A stretch of 64,000 nucleotides of DNA from Xanthobacter autotrophicus (lineage in GTDB: Bacteria; Pseudomonadota; Alphaproteobacteria; Rhizobiales; Xanthobacteraceae), in assembly GCF_043194295.1 (NCBI RefSeq), contig NZ_JBAFVK010000005.1. The stretch is one strand, 5' to 3'. Under the pieces are notes generated by a model. It did no database searches and was not told where the DNA came from. It saw nothing but the letters and a program-made list of their open reading frames with translations. The position numbers and the translations under genes are program-made. Below are positions 34,403 through 46,965 of this stretch, piece by piece; position 1 is the stretch's first letter; each line of letters starts with the position of its first letter.

Positions 34403-34645
34403 TCACATCAGCCGGCGCGGGGCATCCGGAACGAGCTTCATCGCGTCGGCGAAGGTCTCGAAGGCCACCCAGGCCCGACGCTGGAGTTCGGGCAGGCGGG
34501 CGGCTTCCATCTGGTCGAGCAGCATCTCGGCATGCTCGTGCACCGGATGCGAGCGGACAAAGCCGATGGCATCATCGAGCGAGCGCAGGACAATGCAGGA
34601 GCCATCAACACAGATCTTCAGCGGGCGACGGGCAGCTTCGAACAT
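34403..34645 (-). CDS. DUF982 family protein
   Basis: 80 residues from ATG 34645, with GGAGGA seven bases upstream. The pattern fits DUF982: a first strand PLKICVDGSCIVLRSLDDAI, a helix with AEMLLDQMEAARLPELQRRA, and a final helix AFETFADAMKLV. DUF982 proteins are small soluble proteins of unknown function, found in many copies in rhizobial genomes. No neighbour suggests a role. Confidence 0.8.
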   Translation of the reverse strand: MFEAARRPLKICVDGSCIVLRSLDDAIGFVRSHPVHEHAEMLLDQMEAARLPELQRRAWVAFETFADAMKLVPDAPRRLM

Positions 34646-35290
34646 GGACGATCCTCCGTAGGGTTGCAGCGCGTTGGCTACGTCTTCTTGTGTCGGCCAA
34701 AGACGCTTGGCGCTTCCCGCATTGGGGGGAAGTGCACCCCGGGGGCGCACCGGATGTTCCGGGACCCGAGATTTCATGCATGGCCGAAGAACGGGCACGG
34801 AGGCTCCCGGAGCCCGCTCACCGGTGAAAACGCCGAGGTGCCGTGGCGGTTCCCGCTCATCTGGATTTTTTTCACGCCGCCCTGCGACGGGTTTTTCAGC
34901 TCATCCTCCAAATTCGGGATGTGAGCAGCGCGTAGCAGTTTAGAACCGTCGGTGTGCACGATGCCCGCTCGGCAAAGCGCGCCAGCCGGACGGCATTCCC
35001 CCGCATGCCGTCCGGCTGCCTTAATCGTAAGGCTTGCTTGCATCAGGAGCGTTTGCGGCAGGCTTGCCTGTTTCGGCACTCCCCATCGCATCGGCAGCGG
35101 AACCGTCAAGCTTCAGCAGAGTTGCATGAAGCGTGGCCCCTGCGGCCTGGAGCACCCGCCGATCAGATGGCATCGCATTCTGATCCGGTCCGGCTCCAAC
35201 CGAAATGCGACGGTTCAAGGATTGCCGTGCCCTTCTTCTCCATCTCCAGCACCTGCGTTTCTTCCTCGCTCCCTCAAGGGAGGGTTCTTC
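34646..35290. other. Long intergenic region before treS
   Basis: 645 bases with no supported gene. A 14-bp perfect hairpin is at 34983-35018. A T-run occurs at 34865-34871. The treS ribosome site GGGAGGG is at 35278-35284. Confidence 0.5.
34983..35018. promoter_or_regulatory. 14-bp perfect inverted repeat upstream of treS
   Basis: CAGCCGGACGGCAT (34983-34996) and ATGCCGTCCGGCTG (35005-35018) pair perfectly around an 8-base loop. No T-run follows on either strand, so it could be an attenuator-like hairpin or an operator as well as a terminator. Confidence 0.5.
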
Positions 35291-38590
<3,300 letters not shown>

Positions 38591-38922
38591 TCGTCGTGGC
38601 GGGCCGCAGCCCGCGCGATGACGAGAAGGCGGCCGGGCGTGGTGTGCGTAGTGTCGCCCCTTGCCTGTCGCCGTCCCGGCGGATGCGTCCTTTCCCCGGG
38701 GGGGCGGGCAGGGGGGTGCGCGGATGCGGCACCGGCGCTCCTCCGGGGACGGCCTATCCTCTGATTAGAGGAGTTGTCGCGGTTCTCGATGTTGCGCTTA
38801 GCTCGCCAAGGTCAGGGCTTGGCTTCCCCGCAGTCTCGCGCTGACGGGATCGGGCGGGGCGTGAGTCCCGCCCGTAGCTCCTTCGGGATCATGGCTGCCC
38901 GAGGCTTCAGGGTGCCTCCCAA
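38591..38922. other. Intergenic region after treS
   Basis: 332 bases between convergent treS and the IclR gene. A hairpin CGGGCGGG (38851-38858) / CCCGCCCG (38867-38874) lies about 50 bases beyond the IclR stop and may end that transcript. No gene is seen. Confidence 0.45.
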
Positions 38923-39768
38923 TCAGGCGGATGCCGTACCCACGCCTTTGCGCCAGCCAAGGGCGGCGCTGATGGCGGCGGCGGTTTCCCGCACATCGTG
39001 GGACAGATCCGTCATCCGCTCGGGCTGCATGTATTGCGTGATGCTCGAGACGCTGACTGCGGCGACGATGGCGCCGCTGGCGTCGCGGATGGGCGCGGCC
39101 ACGCAGCGCAGTTCCGCCTCGGTCTCCCCGAGGTCGAAGGCGACGCCGTTGCGGGCGTAGGTGCGCATCTGGGCGAGCCATTCCTGCCGGGCTGCTTCGG
39201 AGGGCCGCGCATCATCCGGCCGGCCCTTGCCGAAGAAACCGTTCCATTGGTCCTCGGTCATGTCGAGCACCAGCGCCTTGCCCAGGCCCGTTGCCCAGAC
39301 GTGATGGCGGTCGCCCATATTGGAGCGGATCTCGAAGCGGCGCTGGCCGGGGACCTTGTCGATGTAGAACACCACTCCTTCATCGAGGATGCCGAGCTGC
39401 ACGGTGTCGAGGGTGCGCTCCGCCAGCCGCGCGAGGTGCGCGCGGGCGGCTTGGTGCAAGGGCATGCTGTGGCGGGTCTGAAACCCCAGCTCCAGGAGCT
39501 TGGGTCCAAGGCTGTAGCCGTCGCCGGACGCGAAGTTGAGATAGCGCCGCGCGACCAGGGCTGCCGCCAGCCGGTGGGTCGTGGTCCGGGTGGTCCCCAG
39601 GCGCGCCGCCAGGGCGGCAAGGTCGGTGGTTCCGTCCGCGATGGCCTCCAGCACGTCGAGTCCGCGCATCAGCGTCTGCGCGCCTTCACCGGCGCCGACA
39701 GTCCGTGGCCTTCCCCGGGGTGCGGGCTTGGTTGCCTCTACGGAATCGGTCGGCACACCCGCTGGCAT
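38923..39768 (-). CDS. IclR family transcriptional regulator
   Basis: 281 residues from ATG 39768, with AAGGAGAGGG just upstream. The N-terminal winged helix-turn-helix (TTDLAALAARLGTTRTTTHRL) and the C-terminal ligand domain (GVVFYIDKVPGQRRFEIRS, HHVWATGLGKALV, VAAPIRDASGAIVAAVSVS) are both complete. IclR regulators sense small organic acids and control divergent catabolic operons. Here it is divergent from the FAH-SDR-MFS operon, with a perfect palindrome between, so it very likely regulates those genes. Confidence 0.93.
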   Translation of the reverse strand: MPAGVPTDSVEATKPAPRGRPRTVGAGEGAQTLMRGLDVLEAIADGTTDLAALAARLGTTRTTTHRLAAALVARRYLNFASGDGYSLGPKLLELGFQTRHSMPLHQAARAHLARLAERTLDTVQLGILDEGVVFYIDKVPGQRRFEIRSNMGDRHHVWATGLGKALVLDMTEDQWNGFFGKGRPDDARPSEAARQEWLAQMRTYARNGVAFDLGETEAELRCVAAPIRDASGAIVAAVSVSSITQYMQPERMTDLSHDVRETAAAISAALGWRKGVGTASA

Positions 39769-39804
39769 TGTCCCTCTCCTTGATCGAACACGCGCAAGAC
39801 TGCC

Positions 39805-39810
39805 TTGACA
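39805..39810 (+). promoter_or_regulatory. Possible -35 element of the FAH operon
   Basis: TTGACA at 39805-39810 is an exact sigma-70 -35 hexamer. The AT-rich CATATCCC at 39831-39838 could hold a weak -10 with long spacing. If correct, the palindrome at 39851 would overlap the initially transcribed region, fitting repression. Confidence 0.3.
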
Positions 39811-39850
39811 ATCGTCCCGGATCAAACTTTCATATCCCATATAACGTAAT

Positions 39851-39873
39851 AATATTCCATATATTGGAATATT
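39851..39873. promoter_or_regulatory. Perfect 23-bp palindrome, candidate IclR operator
   Basis: AATATTCCA-TATAT-TGGAATATT is a perfect inverted repeat with 9-base arms in an AT-rich patch between the divergent IclR and FAH genes. Position and symmetry fit binding of the IclR dimer. Confidence 0.65.
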
Positions 39874-40053
39874 CAAGACCAAGAATTGTCGAATGGGAGA
39901 TGATGGTGCCTTAGGCGTTCCGCGCCGGACGGCACCCCATCGCTGCCCCGCCTCCATGTCCGAACCAGCGCCGCGCCTGTGCGGCGATCGACGAGCCGCG
40001 CGCCAGCCGTGCGGCGCGTCGCTGCCGTTCGACCAATCCAGGGAAAACCGAAA

Positions 40054-40908
40054 GTGAAGCTCTTGCGTTATGGCCCTCAAGGCCAGGAAAAGCCGGGTCT
40101 CGTTGGCGACGACGGGATCATTCGCGACCTCTCCGGCGTGGTGCCCGACATCACCGGGGCCGTCCTGTCGCCGGAAGGCCTCGCCAAGCTCGCGGCGCTT
40201 GACGTTGCCAGCTTGCCCCTGGTGGAAGGCACCCCGCGCCATGGCGCGCCGGTGGCCGGTGTTTCCAAGTTCATCGCCATCGGCCTGAACTTTTCCGATC
40301 ATGCGGCGGAATCGAACCTGCCCATTCCCGCCGAGCCGGTGGTGTTCGCCAAGGCCACCTCTTGCATCCAGGGTCCCAACGACAACGTGGTCATCCCGCG
40401 CGGCTCCACCAAGACCGATTGGGAAGTGGAACTCGGCATCGTCATCGGCAGCCGGGCCTCCTATGTGGAGGAGAACGAGGCCCTCGCCCATGTCGCCGGC
40501 TACGTCCTCATCAACGACGTCTCGGAGCGCGAATACCAGATCGAGCGCGGCGGCACCTGGGACAAGGGCAAGGGCTGTGACACTTTCGGCCCCATCGGCC
40601 CCTGGCTGGTGACGGCGGACGAGGTGGGCGACGTGCAGGCCCTCGGCATGTGGCTGGACGTCAACGGTAAGCGCATGCAGACCGGCAACACCGCTACCAT
40701 GATCTTCGATGTGAAGACCATCGTGAGCTACCTGTCCCGGTTCATGACGCTCCTGCCTGGCGACATCATCACCACCGGCACCCCACCCGGCGTCGGCCTC
40801 GGGATGAAGCCCGAGCCGGTCTACCTCAAGGCCGGTGATGTCATGACCCTCGGCATCGACAAGCTCGGCCGGCAGCAGCAGACCTGCATCGCGTGGGAGA
40901 AGAAGTGA
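40054..40908 (+). CDS. Fumarylacetoacetate hydrolase family protein (diketo-deoxy sugar acid hydrolase-like)
   Basis: 284 residues from GTG 40054, which gives MKLLRYGPQGQEKPGLV, the usual start of this subfamily. The C-terminal FAH domain carries the metal residues of DWEVELGIVIGSRA and the INDVSEREYQIE loop, with SRFMTLLPGDIITTGTPPGVG near the end. This branch includes 2,4-diketo-3-deoxy-L-fuconate or -rhamnonate hydrolases (often labelled ureidoglycolate lyase). With the following SDR it would complete the end of a non-phosphorylating sugar-acid route. Its stop overlaps the next start as TGATG. Confidence 0.85.
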   Translation: MKLLRYGPQGQEKPGLVGDDGIIRDLSGVVPDITGAVLSPEGLAKLAALDVASLPLVEGTPRHGAPVAGVSKFIAIGLNFSDHAAESNLPIPAEPVVFAKATSCIQGPNDNVVIPRGSTKTDWEVELGIVIGSRASYVEENEALAHVAGYVLINDVSEREYQIERGGTWDKGKGCDTFGPIGPWLVTADEVGDVQALGMWLDVNGKRMQTGNTATMIFDVKTIVSYLSRFMTLLPGDIITTGTPPGVGLGMKPEPVYLKAGDVMTLGIDKLGRQQQTCIAWEKK

Positions 40909-41657
40909 TGGCGGACACCACGCGCTTTTCCGGCCGCGTCGCGGCGATCACCGGCGGCGCCGCCGGCATCGGCCTTGCCGTTGCCTCCCGCGTCATCGCC
41001 GAGGGCGGCAAGGTCGCCATCTGGGATCGTGATCCCGCAGCCGTCGCGAAGGCCACGGGCGAACTCGGCCCCAACAGCCTGGGCGTCGTGCTCGACGTGT
41101 CGGACTGGGACGCGGTAGAAGCCGCGGCGAAGACCACCGCCGAGACCTTCGGCGGCCTCGACATCCTGGTGGCCAGCGCCGGCATCACCGGCCCCAACAC
41201 CACCACCTGGACCTATCCGGTGGAGGACTGGCGCAAGGTCATCGACATCAATCTCAACGGCCTCTTCTACTGCAACAAGGCCGTCGTGCCGTACCTGCTG
41301 GAGAAGAATTACGGGCGGATCGTCAATATCGCCTCCATCGCCGGTAAGGAAGGCAATCCCAACGCCCCGGCCTACAGCGCGTCCAAGGCGGGCGTGATCG
41401 GCCTCACCAAATCCCTCGGCAAGGAACTGGCCAAGAACAAGATCACCGTGAACTGCGTCACTCCGGCGGCGGTGCGCACGGCAATCTTCGAGCAGATGAG
41501 CCAGTCCCATATCGACTTCATGCTGTCCAAGATCCCCATGGGCCGCTTCGGCCAGATCGAGGAAGTGGCGGCGCTCGTCTGCTGGCTGGCGTCGGAGGAA
41601 TGCTCCTTCACCACGGGGGGCGTGTTCGACGTCTCCGGCGGCCGCGCCACCTATTGA
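40908..41657 (+). CDS. SDR family dehydrogenase (2-keto-3-deoxy sugar acid dehydrogenase-like)
   Basis: 249 residues. Classical SDR: cofactor motif TGGAAGIG near residue 15, LVASAGITGPN in place of NNAG, catalytic serine in NIASIAGKEGN, and YSASKAG with tyrosine and lysine. The aspartate in AIWDRDP after strand 2 suggests NAD over NADP. The close coupling (TGATG) with a diketo-deoxy acid hydrolase suggests oxidation of a 2-keto-3-deoxy-L-fuconate or rhamnonate-like compound. The dehydratase and sugar dehydrogenase that should precede it are not in the window. Confidence 0.88.
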   Translation: MADTTRFSGRVAAITGGAAGIGLAVASRVIAEGGKVAIWDRDPAAVAKATGELGPNSLGVVLDVSDWDAVEAAAKTTAETFGGLDILVASAGITGPNTTTWTYPVEDWRKVIDINLNGLFYCNKAVVPYLLEKNYGRIVNIASIAGKEGNPNAPAYSASKAGVIGLTKSLGKELAKNKITVNCVTPAAVRTAIFEQMSQSHIDFMLSKIPMGRFGQIEEVAALVCWLASEECSFTTGGVFDVSGGRATY

Positions 41658-41761
41658 GCATCGTCCGGCCGGCGATGCTGCCGCCGGCCGGGCCAAACCC
41701 ATCACCAAGCCTAAGCCGACGCCAAGGCCAGGAAACCAATCGGATTTGCGGGAGGATACTC

Positions 41762-43087
41762 ATGTCATCGGTGGCTCTAGACGCGTCCATCGCCGGCGGC
41801 GATGCGATCCGCAAGCGGGTGCTCGGCAAGCTGCGCTGGCGCATCGTCTTTTATTGTTTCATCCTGTTCATCATCAACTATCTCGACCGGGTGAACGTCG
41901 GCTTCGCCGCCATTCACATGAACAAGGACCTGGGCCTCTCGGCCACCGCCTACGGACTTGGCGCGGGCATCTTCTTCATCGGCTACATCGCCTTTGAAGT
42001 TCCCAGCAACATGATCATGCACAAGGTCGGTCCCAAGATCTGGATCGCCCGGATCATGGTGACGTGGGGCCTCCTGTCGTGCGGCATGGCCTTCATTCAG
42101 GGCGAGACCAGCTTTTACGTGATGCGCTTCCTGCTGGGCCTCGCGGAAGCAGGCTTCGTGCCCGGCATCCTGCTTTATCTCACCTACTGGTTCCCGGCCC
42201 GCGACCGGGCCAAGGCCACCGCCGGCTTCATGACCGCGACCGTGCTGTCCACGGTGATCGGTGCGCCGATTTCCGGCTTCATCCTGTCAAGCAATCCCAC
42301 ATGGTTCGGCTTTGCGCCGTGGCAGTGGCTCTTCATCCTCGAAGGCCTTCCGGCGGTGATCCTGGGCGTCGTCACCTTCTTCTATCTCGTGGACCGCCCG
42401 CAGCAGGACACTCGCTGGCTGGATGCCGCCGAGCGCAGCTGGCTGATTGCCGAACTCGACCGCGAGAACCGCCAGGTAGCGACTGTGGGAACCCATGATT
42501 TCAGCGCCATCTTCCGCGATTATCGGCTGTGGTTGCTGACCTTGATCTACATGTTCAATGCCATGGCCGTGTATGGCGTCGTGCTTTGGCTACCGCAGAT
42601 CGTGCGCTCCATCGGCGGGCTGACCGAATTGCAGACCGGCTTCGTCACCGCCATCCCCTTCGTGTTCGCCGCCATCGGCCTCGTCCTGGTGTCGCGCAAC
42701 TCGGACCGCACCGGCGAGCGCAAGTGGCATACGGCGTTCTCGGCGCTCATGGGCGGCGTGTTCCTGGCGGCGAGCGCCGTCGCGCCGACCCCGCTCACCG
42801 GCCTGCTGCTGCTGAGCGCCGCGGCCTTCGGTGTGTGGGCGGTGCTCGGGGTGTTCTGGTCCCTGCCGACGCAGTTTCTCACCGGCGCTGCGGCCGCCGG
42901 CGGCCTTGCCGCCATCAACGGCTTCGCGCAGATCGGCGGCTTCGCCGGCCCCTATCTGGTGGGCTGGATCAAGGACACCACCCAGAGCTTCACGCCAGCC
43001 CTGCTGACCCTGGCGGCGGGTCCCATCATCGCCGCGGTGCTGTGCCTCGCCATCCAGGTGAAGCGGACGCCCGGCGCACAACGCTGA
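41762..43087 (+). CDS. MFS transporter, ACS family (organic/sugar acid uptake)
   Basis: 441 residues with about 12 membrane segments. GGGAGGAT precedes ATG 41762. The signature of the anion:cation symporter family is present: FIINYLDRVNVGFAAIHMNKDLGLSATAYGLGAG (in parts), EVPSNMIMHKVGPKIWIARIM and GLAEAGFVPGILLYLTYWFP. Members take up glucarate, galactonate, phthalate or tartrate-type acids. It is the third gene of the FAH-SDR operon and probably imports the acid substrate; it is controlled by the divergent IclR gene by inference. Confidence 0.92.
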   Translation: MSSVALDASIAGGDAIRKRVLGKLRWRIVFYCFILFIINYLDRVNVGFAAIHMNKDLGLSATAYGLGAGIFFIGYIAFEVPSNMIMHKVGPKIWIARIMVTWGLLSCGMAFIQGETSFYVMRFLLGLAEAGFVPGILLYLTYWFPARDRAKATAGFMTATVLSTVIGAPISGFILSSNPTWFGFAPWQWLFILEGLPAVILGVVTFFYLVDRPQQDTRWLDAAERSWLIAELDRENRQVATVGTHDFSAIFRDYRLWLLTLIYMFNAMAVYGVVLWLPQIVRSIGGLTELQTGFVTAIPFVFAAIGLVLVSRNSDRTGERKWHTAFSALMGGVFLAASAVAPTPLTGLLLLSAAAFGVWAVLGVFWSLPTQFLTGAAAAGGLAAINGFAQIGGFAGPYLVGWIKDTTQSFTPALLTLAAGPIIAAVLCLAIQVKRTPGAQR

Positions 43088-43362
43088 GGCCGCAGACTGG
43101 CAAGACGGCCTTTAAGCTGATCCGATCGGGTGGCCATGCCACCTGATCGGTGAGCGTGGGGACGGACCGCCGCGCGTTGGGGTCGGTTGCCTGCACCCTG
43201 CCTGATCATGCTTCCAGTTCGCCACTGGCTTCGAGGCCTGGTGGGGCGGTCGGCTTGTGCAGCATCATGACATGACCGCGCGATTTGCCGGGCAAATGGT
43301 TCAATTTGCTCGGATCGCGCTCCAGGCTATGGCAGACTCCCGTTCGTTTGATGGGGAGATGC

Positions 43363-43917
43363 ATGTCGGACACCAATCGGGCCACACCGGCGGCGGGCGC
43401 CGCCACTGACGCTGGCGGATCGGTCTGGCTGCGGGAGCTGCCTTACATAGCCATCCTTTTGCTGACCCTGGGAGGGGTCGGCTATTCGGCCATGACTCGC
43501 AGCCCGCTGCAATATTATTGGGTCCTGGTTGCGTTCTGCAATTGCGCCACCTGCATCTATGAAGGCTGGAGCCGCGCGCGGGACAGGCGGGCGCGCTGGC
43601 GGCTCATTTGGACCCAGATCCTGCACTGGGCGGCGTTCCTGGTCGCGATGGCTCTGGTCTTCCTGCCCAGCGTACAGGCGGTGGCGGATGCCGATTCCAC
43701 CAGTCTCATCGTGTTGCTGTTGCTGGCGCTCGGGACTTTCGTGGCCGGCGTGCACACGGCGTCCTGGCGGATCGGGCTCAATGGCGTGGTGATGGCGCTT
43801 TGCGTGCCGGCCGTGGCCTGGGTGGATCAGTCGGCGCTGTTGCTCTCGCTCGGCGCCTTGGCGGTGATCCTGCTGGGCGCCTTCGGCTTCATCCTCTGGG
43901 TCCGACGGAAAGCCTGA
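43363..43917 (+). CDS. Uncharacterised membrane protein
   Basis: 184 residues from ATG 43363, preceded by GGGGAGA; a longer frame from 43285 has no ribosome site. After a polar N-terminus of about 25 residues there are roughly five hydrophobic segments: ELPYIAILLLTLGGVGYSA, YYWVLVAFCNCATCIYEGW, ILHWAAFLVAMALVF, LIVLLLLALGTFVAGVH and a final long LSLGALAVILLGAFGFILWV, ending in RRKA. I do not recognise a family. It is an isolated gene on the plus strand. Confidence 0.75.
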   Translation: MSDTNRATPAAGAATDAGGSVWLRELPYIAILLLTLGGVGYSAMTRSPLQYYWVLVAFCNCATCIYEGWSRARDRRARWRLIWTQILHWAAFLVAMALVFLPSVQAVADADSTSLIVLLLLALGTFVAGVHTASWRIGLNGVVMALCVPAVAWVDQSALLLSLGALAVILLGAFGFILWVRRKA

Positions 43918-43967
43918 GCCGATCGGCGAGCAGGGCAAGCCAATCGGCGCCTTCTTTTTTGCGCCCC

Positions 43968-45431
43968 CTAGCGCTGGTCGAAACCGCCGATCGGCCTATC
44001 CTCATCCGACGCAGGCGCGGGTGAGCGATCGGCCTCGCCGGCGAGGCGCAGCGTGCGATCCAGCAGGACTTCGTAGATCGGCTTGCCGCCGAGCCAGTCG
44101 GCCACGAAGTTCGCGAACATACAGGTGAGCAGGGTGGGCACCAGCAGCGTGTAGGCTCCGGTCAGCTCCGCGAGCAGCACCACGCCCACGAGCGGGGCGC
44201 GGATCGTTGCCGAGAACAGGCCGCCCATCGCCGCCACCGCGAAGGCCGCCGCAGCGCCAGGCGGCAGGGGCATCAGCAATTCCAGGCCCAGTCCGAAAAG
44301 CAGCCCCAGGGCGGTGGCCATCGCCAGGATCGGGGCGAAGATGCCGCCGGGTACGCCGGTGGAGTAGCTGGCCATGGTGGTGACGAAGCGCACGGCAACG
44401 ATGATCGCCATGGTCGCAAGGGGCAGGTTTTCCCGGACCAGCGACACGGCGAGTGTCTCGCCGCCCATGGTCGCCTCGGGCCGCAGAATGAGGAGCACCC
44501 CCACCGCGAAGCCCACCATGGCGGGGACGAGGTAGAACGAGGTCGATTTGCCCACCGCCAAGGCGAGGTCCATCGACCAGACCAGACTGCGGTTGAAGAC
44601 GACACCCATGGCGCCAAGAAGGATGCCGAGGACGATGAAGGCCGGCAGGAAGTCCAGCGGCATTTCGGGAACGGTCATTTCCATGAACGGCCGCCGGCCT
44701 GCGATCGCCTGCGTGACGATGCCGCTCGTCACGGAAGCGAGCATCACGCCGGTATAGGTCTTAAGGGAGTAGGGGAATTGCCTGCGGGTTTCCTCGATCA
44801 CGAAAAGGATCGACGCCAGCGGTGCGCTGAAGGCGGCGGCGAGCCCGGCGGCGGCGCCTGCCGCCAGAAGGCCTCTCGTCTCCTTGGTGGGCAGCTTCAT
44901 GCCTTCGGAGGCGGCCTGCGCGATGGAGGAGCCGATATGGATGGTCGGCCCCTCCCGGCCGATCACCAAGCCGGAGCCGAGCGACAGGAAGCCGCCAAAG
45001 AACTTGACCGGCAGGACACGCCGCCAGCGGACGGTCCGCAGACCCTCCATGGCCCCCTCGATCTCCTGCACCCCGGAACCGCCGGCCTCGGGCGCGAAGG
45101 TTCGAACGATCCACACGGACACGAGCACGAGGCAGGCGGCGATGGCGCCGGTGATAAGCAGGAAATGCAGCTCGCCGACGCCGAGATGGGAGCGCAGGAG
45201 CGCCGGCCATTCGAGCAGACGGTCCGTGCCCAGATGCAGCAGTGTCCCAAGCACGCCGGTAATGGCTCCGACGACGATTGAGACGATGAAATAAACAGCA
45301 TCGCCGGTACGGCTCGGCACGGCCTCATCTTGCGAACTCAAGGGGGATCTCCCGAAATGCTCCCGCGCGGCTGGCGGCTGCTGGATGCGGCGGAAGCGCG
45401 CCTTGAAGAGGGTCGTCACCTTCGCGGTCAT
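43968..45431 (-). CDS. ClC-type chloride channel/antiporter
   Basis: 487 residues from ATG 45431; an extended frame from 45593 is alanine/arginine-rich and not membrane-like. ClC hallmarks are complete: GGSGVQEIEGAM (GSGIP region), VIGREGPTIHIGS with the gating glutamate, ILFVIEETRRQF with the internal proton glutamate, and PGGIFAPILAM. Both glutamates suggest a Cl-/H+ antiporter and not a passive channel, as in E. coli ClcA, used in acid resistance. The C-terminal 30 residues are polar; no CBS domain is present. The ribosome site is weak. Confidence 0.92.
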   Translation of the reverse strand: MTAKVTTLFKARFRRIQQPPAAREHFGRSPLSSQDEAVPSRTGDAVYFIVSIVVGAITGVLGTLLHLGTDRLLEWPALLRSHLGVGELHFLLITGAIAACLVLVSVWIVRTFAPEAGGSGVQEIEGAMEGLRTVRWRRVLPVKFFGGFLSLGSGLVIGREGPTIHIGSSIAQAASEGMKLPTKETRGLLAAGAAAGLAAAFSAPLASILFVIEETRRQFPYSLKTYTGVMLASVTSGIVTQAIAGRRPFMEMTVPEMPLDFLPAFIVLGILLGAMGVVFNRSLVWSMDLALAVGKSTSFYLVPAMVGFAVGVLLILRPEATMGGETLAVSLVRENLPLATMAIIVAVRFVTTMASYSTGVPGGIFAPILAMATALGLLFGLGLELLMPLPPGAAAAFAVAAMGGLFSATIRAPLVGVVLLAELTGAYTLLVPTLLTCMFANFVADWLGGKPIYEVLLDRTLRLAGEADRSPAPASDEDRPIGGFDQR

Positions 45432-45704
45432 AACCCGGATCAGGCCGATTGCGGTAGGTCCTCGTCGGCGCCTGTTCTTGGCGATCGCGGCAGGAGGCCC
45501 GGGCCCGCGCGCCGGACCGATCGCTGCGGCCGTCGTGGCCGCAGGGCGGGGCGCAGATCCCAGGGCCGGTCGCGCCCCTGGGGCGCTCGGCATGCACCTT
45601 GTCCGCGTTCGGACAGGAGCATGCCGATATCTGCCGGCATTCGGTTACGCCGGATTGAACGGCCCAGCCGGTCTTCGGGGGGCAACCGGCGTCACGCCTT
45701 GGGC

Positions 45705-46190
45705 TTACTTCAAGGCGGCGGTGACGGCGCTTTGAATCCACGCCTCGGGGGAGACCCCTGCCGCCTGGGCTTTCGCGGTGATGGCATTCACCACCTGCGG
45801 GGGGAAGCTCACGTCGAGAATGATCGCATCGGCAGTGTCGAGGGCATAGACCGTGCGCGTGATGCGCGCGGCGAAGCGGGTGACGCGGGCGGTCTTCTGC
45901 GCGTCGGTCAGCCCGCTTTGCGCGGCCACCACGGGGCAGTAGGCGGCGATCAGGCTATCGATGACGAGCACCGGGCTTGCGCCCTGCGCCTTGAGCGTGG
46001 TGACCGCCGTGTTGAGGCGTTCCACTTGATCGAAGGCATCGCCGGTGGGCAGGAGTGCCTTGATGCTGGCCGCCTGGGCGCTTTCCAGCGGCTTGGCCGG
46101 ACACTCGAACGCGCCCGCCGCGAGGGCCGCATTGCCCCCGCCGATGATGAGAGCGAAAACCGCTGCAAGAAGGCCCCGACCGCGCATCAT
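45705..46190 (-). CDS. Exported protein of unknown function
   Basis: 161 residues from ATG 46190 (AAAGGG upstream; a second ATG follows directly). A Sec signal peptide MMRGRGLLAAVFALIIGGGN ends near ALAAG. The mature part starts with a cysteine-containing FECPAKPLES and later has AAYCPVVAAQSGLTDAQK, so one disulfide is possible. It is helical, ending in a ribbon-helix-like SPEAWIQSAVTAALK. I do not recognise a family. It lies between the ClC gene and a DUF1269 gene on the same strand with gaps over 250 bases. Confidence 0.7.
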   Translation of the reverse strand: MMRGRGLLAAVFALIIGGGNAALAAGAFECPAKPLESAQAASIKALLPTGDAFDQVERLNTAVTTLKAQGASPVLVIDSLIAAYCPVVAAQSGLTDAQKTARVTRFAARITRTVYALDTADAIILDVSFPPQVVNAITAKAQAAGVSPEAWIQSAVTAALK

Positions 46191-46479
46191 GCTAACCCTT
46201 TCAAGCTGTTTGAACTGAAACACGTGAAGAGTATCAGCCGGCGAACGCGTCGCCGCCCGATCGTTTTACACAGGCTCGGCGATTCGATCGCTGCGGCGGT
46301 TGCGGTGCGGGCGGAAAGCCGCCCGTACCGGAGAACAGGCGCGGCCGGAATATCCGCGCCGCCGGCATGATGCCGATCCGAACCATCGGTGCGACCGCGC
46401 CGGTCGCACCTCTTTCATCTTGGCTCCCGCCGGCGCGCAGTGAAGGCTCACCGGCGCTGGCCGGCGATCATGCGAAAGA

Positions 46480-46965
46480 CTAGGCGCCCTTGAGGGCGGC
46501 CTGGAGTTTTTCCTCCTGCTCGGTGGAGAGGCTCGTCTGGAGCACGGTGCCACCGAACTTGGCCATGTCGGCCACCACCTTGTCCGCGGTCACCTTGCCG
46601 ACGAGGATGCACAGGGCAGCCTGATTCGGACCGAGGGCCGAGCTGGCCTGCTTGATGAAGTCGTCATTGATGCCCACGTCGGTGAACTTTCCGGCGAGCG
46701 CGCCGGCGCCGGCGCCGATGGCCATGCCCAAGAGCGGGTTGAGGAAGATCAGCCCGACGAGGCCGCCCCAGAGCCCGCCCGAGGCCGCGCCCGCGAGGGT
46801 GGTGTTCACCATCTGGTGCAGCTTGATCGAGCCATCCTCCTGCCGGGCGGCGATGACGGCATCGCCCAGCTCGATCAGATATTCCTTCTGGAGCTTCAGG
46901 AGCTCCTGTCGCGCGGCCTCCGCTTTGGCCTCAGATTCATAGGCAATGATAACGAGGTCGGCCAT
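46480..46965 (-). CDS. DUF1269 family membrane-associated protein
   Basis: 161 residues. The family pattern is clear: MADLVIIAYESEAKAEAARQ, a strand-helix-strand with KEYLIELGDAVIAARQEDG, then a glycine/alanine-rich hydrophobic double span (GAASGGLWGGLVGLIFLNPL and GMAIGAGAGALAGKF), then DVGINDDFIKQ and LCILVGKVTADKVV. DUF1269 proteins (COG4803) are predicted to be membrane-associated; their function is unknown, although they are often seen with stress genes. Confidence 0.9.
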   Translation of the reverse strand: MADLVIIAYESEAKAEAARQELLKLQKEYLIELGDAVIAARQEDGSIKLHQMVNTTLAGAASGGLWGGLVGLIFLNPLLGMAIGAGAGALAGKFTDVGINDDFIKQASSALGPNQAALCILVGKVTADKVVADMAKFGGTVLQTSLSTEQEEKLQAALKGA

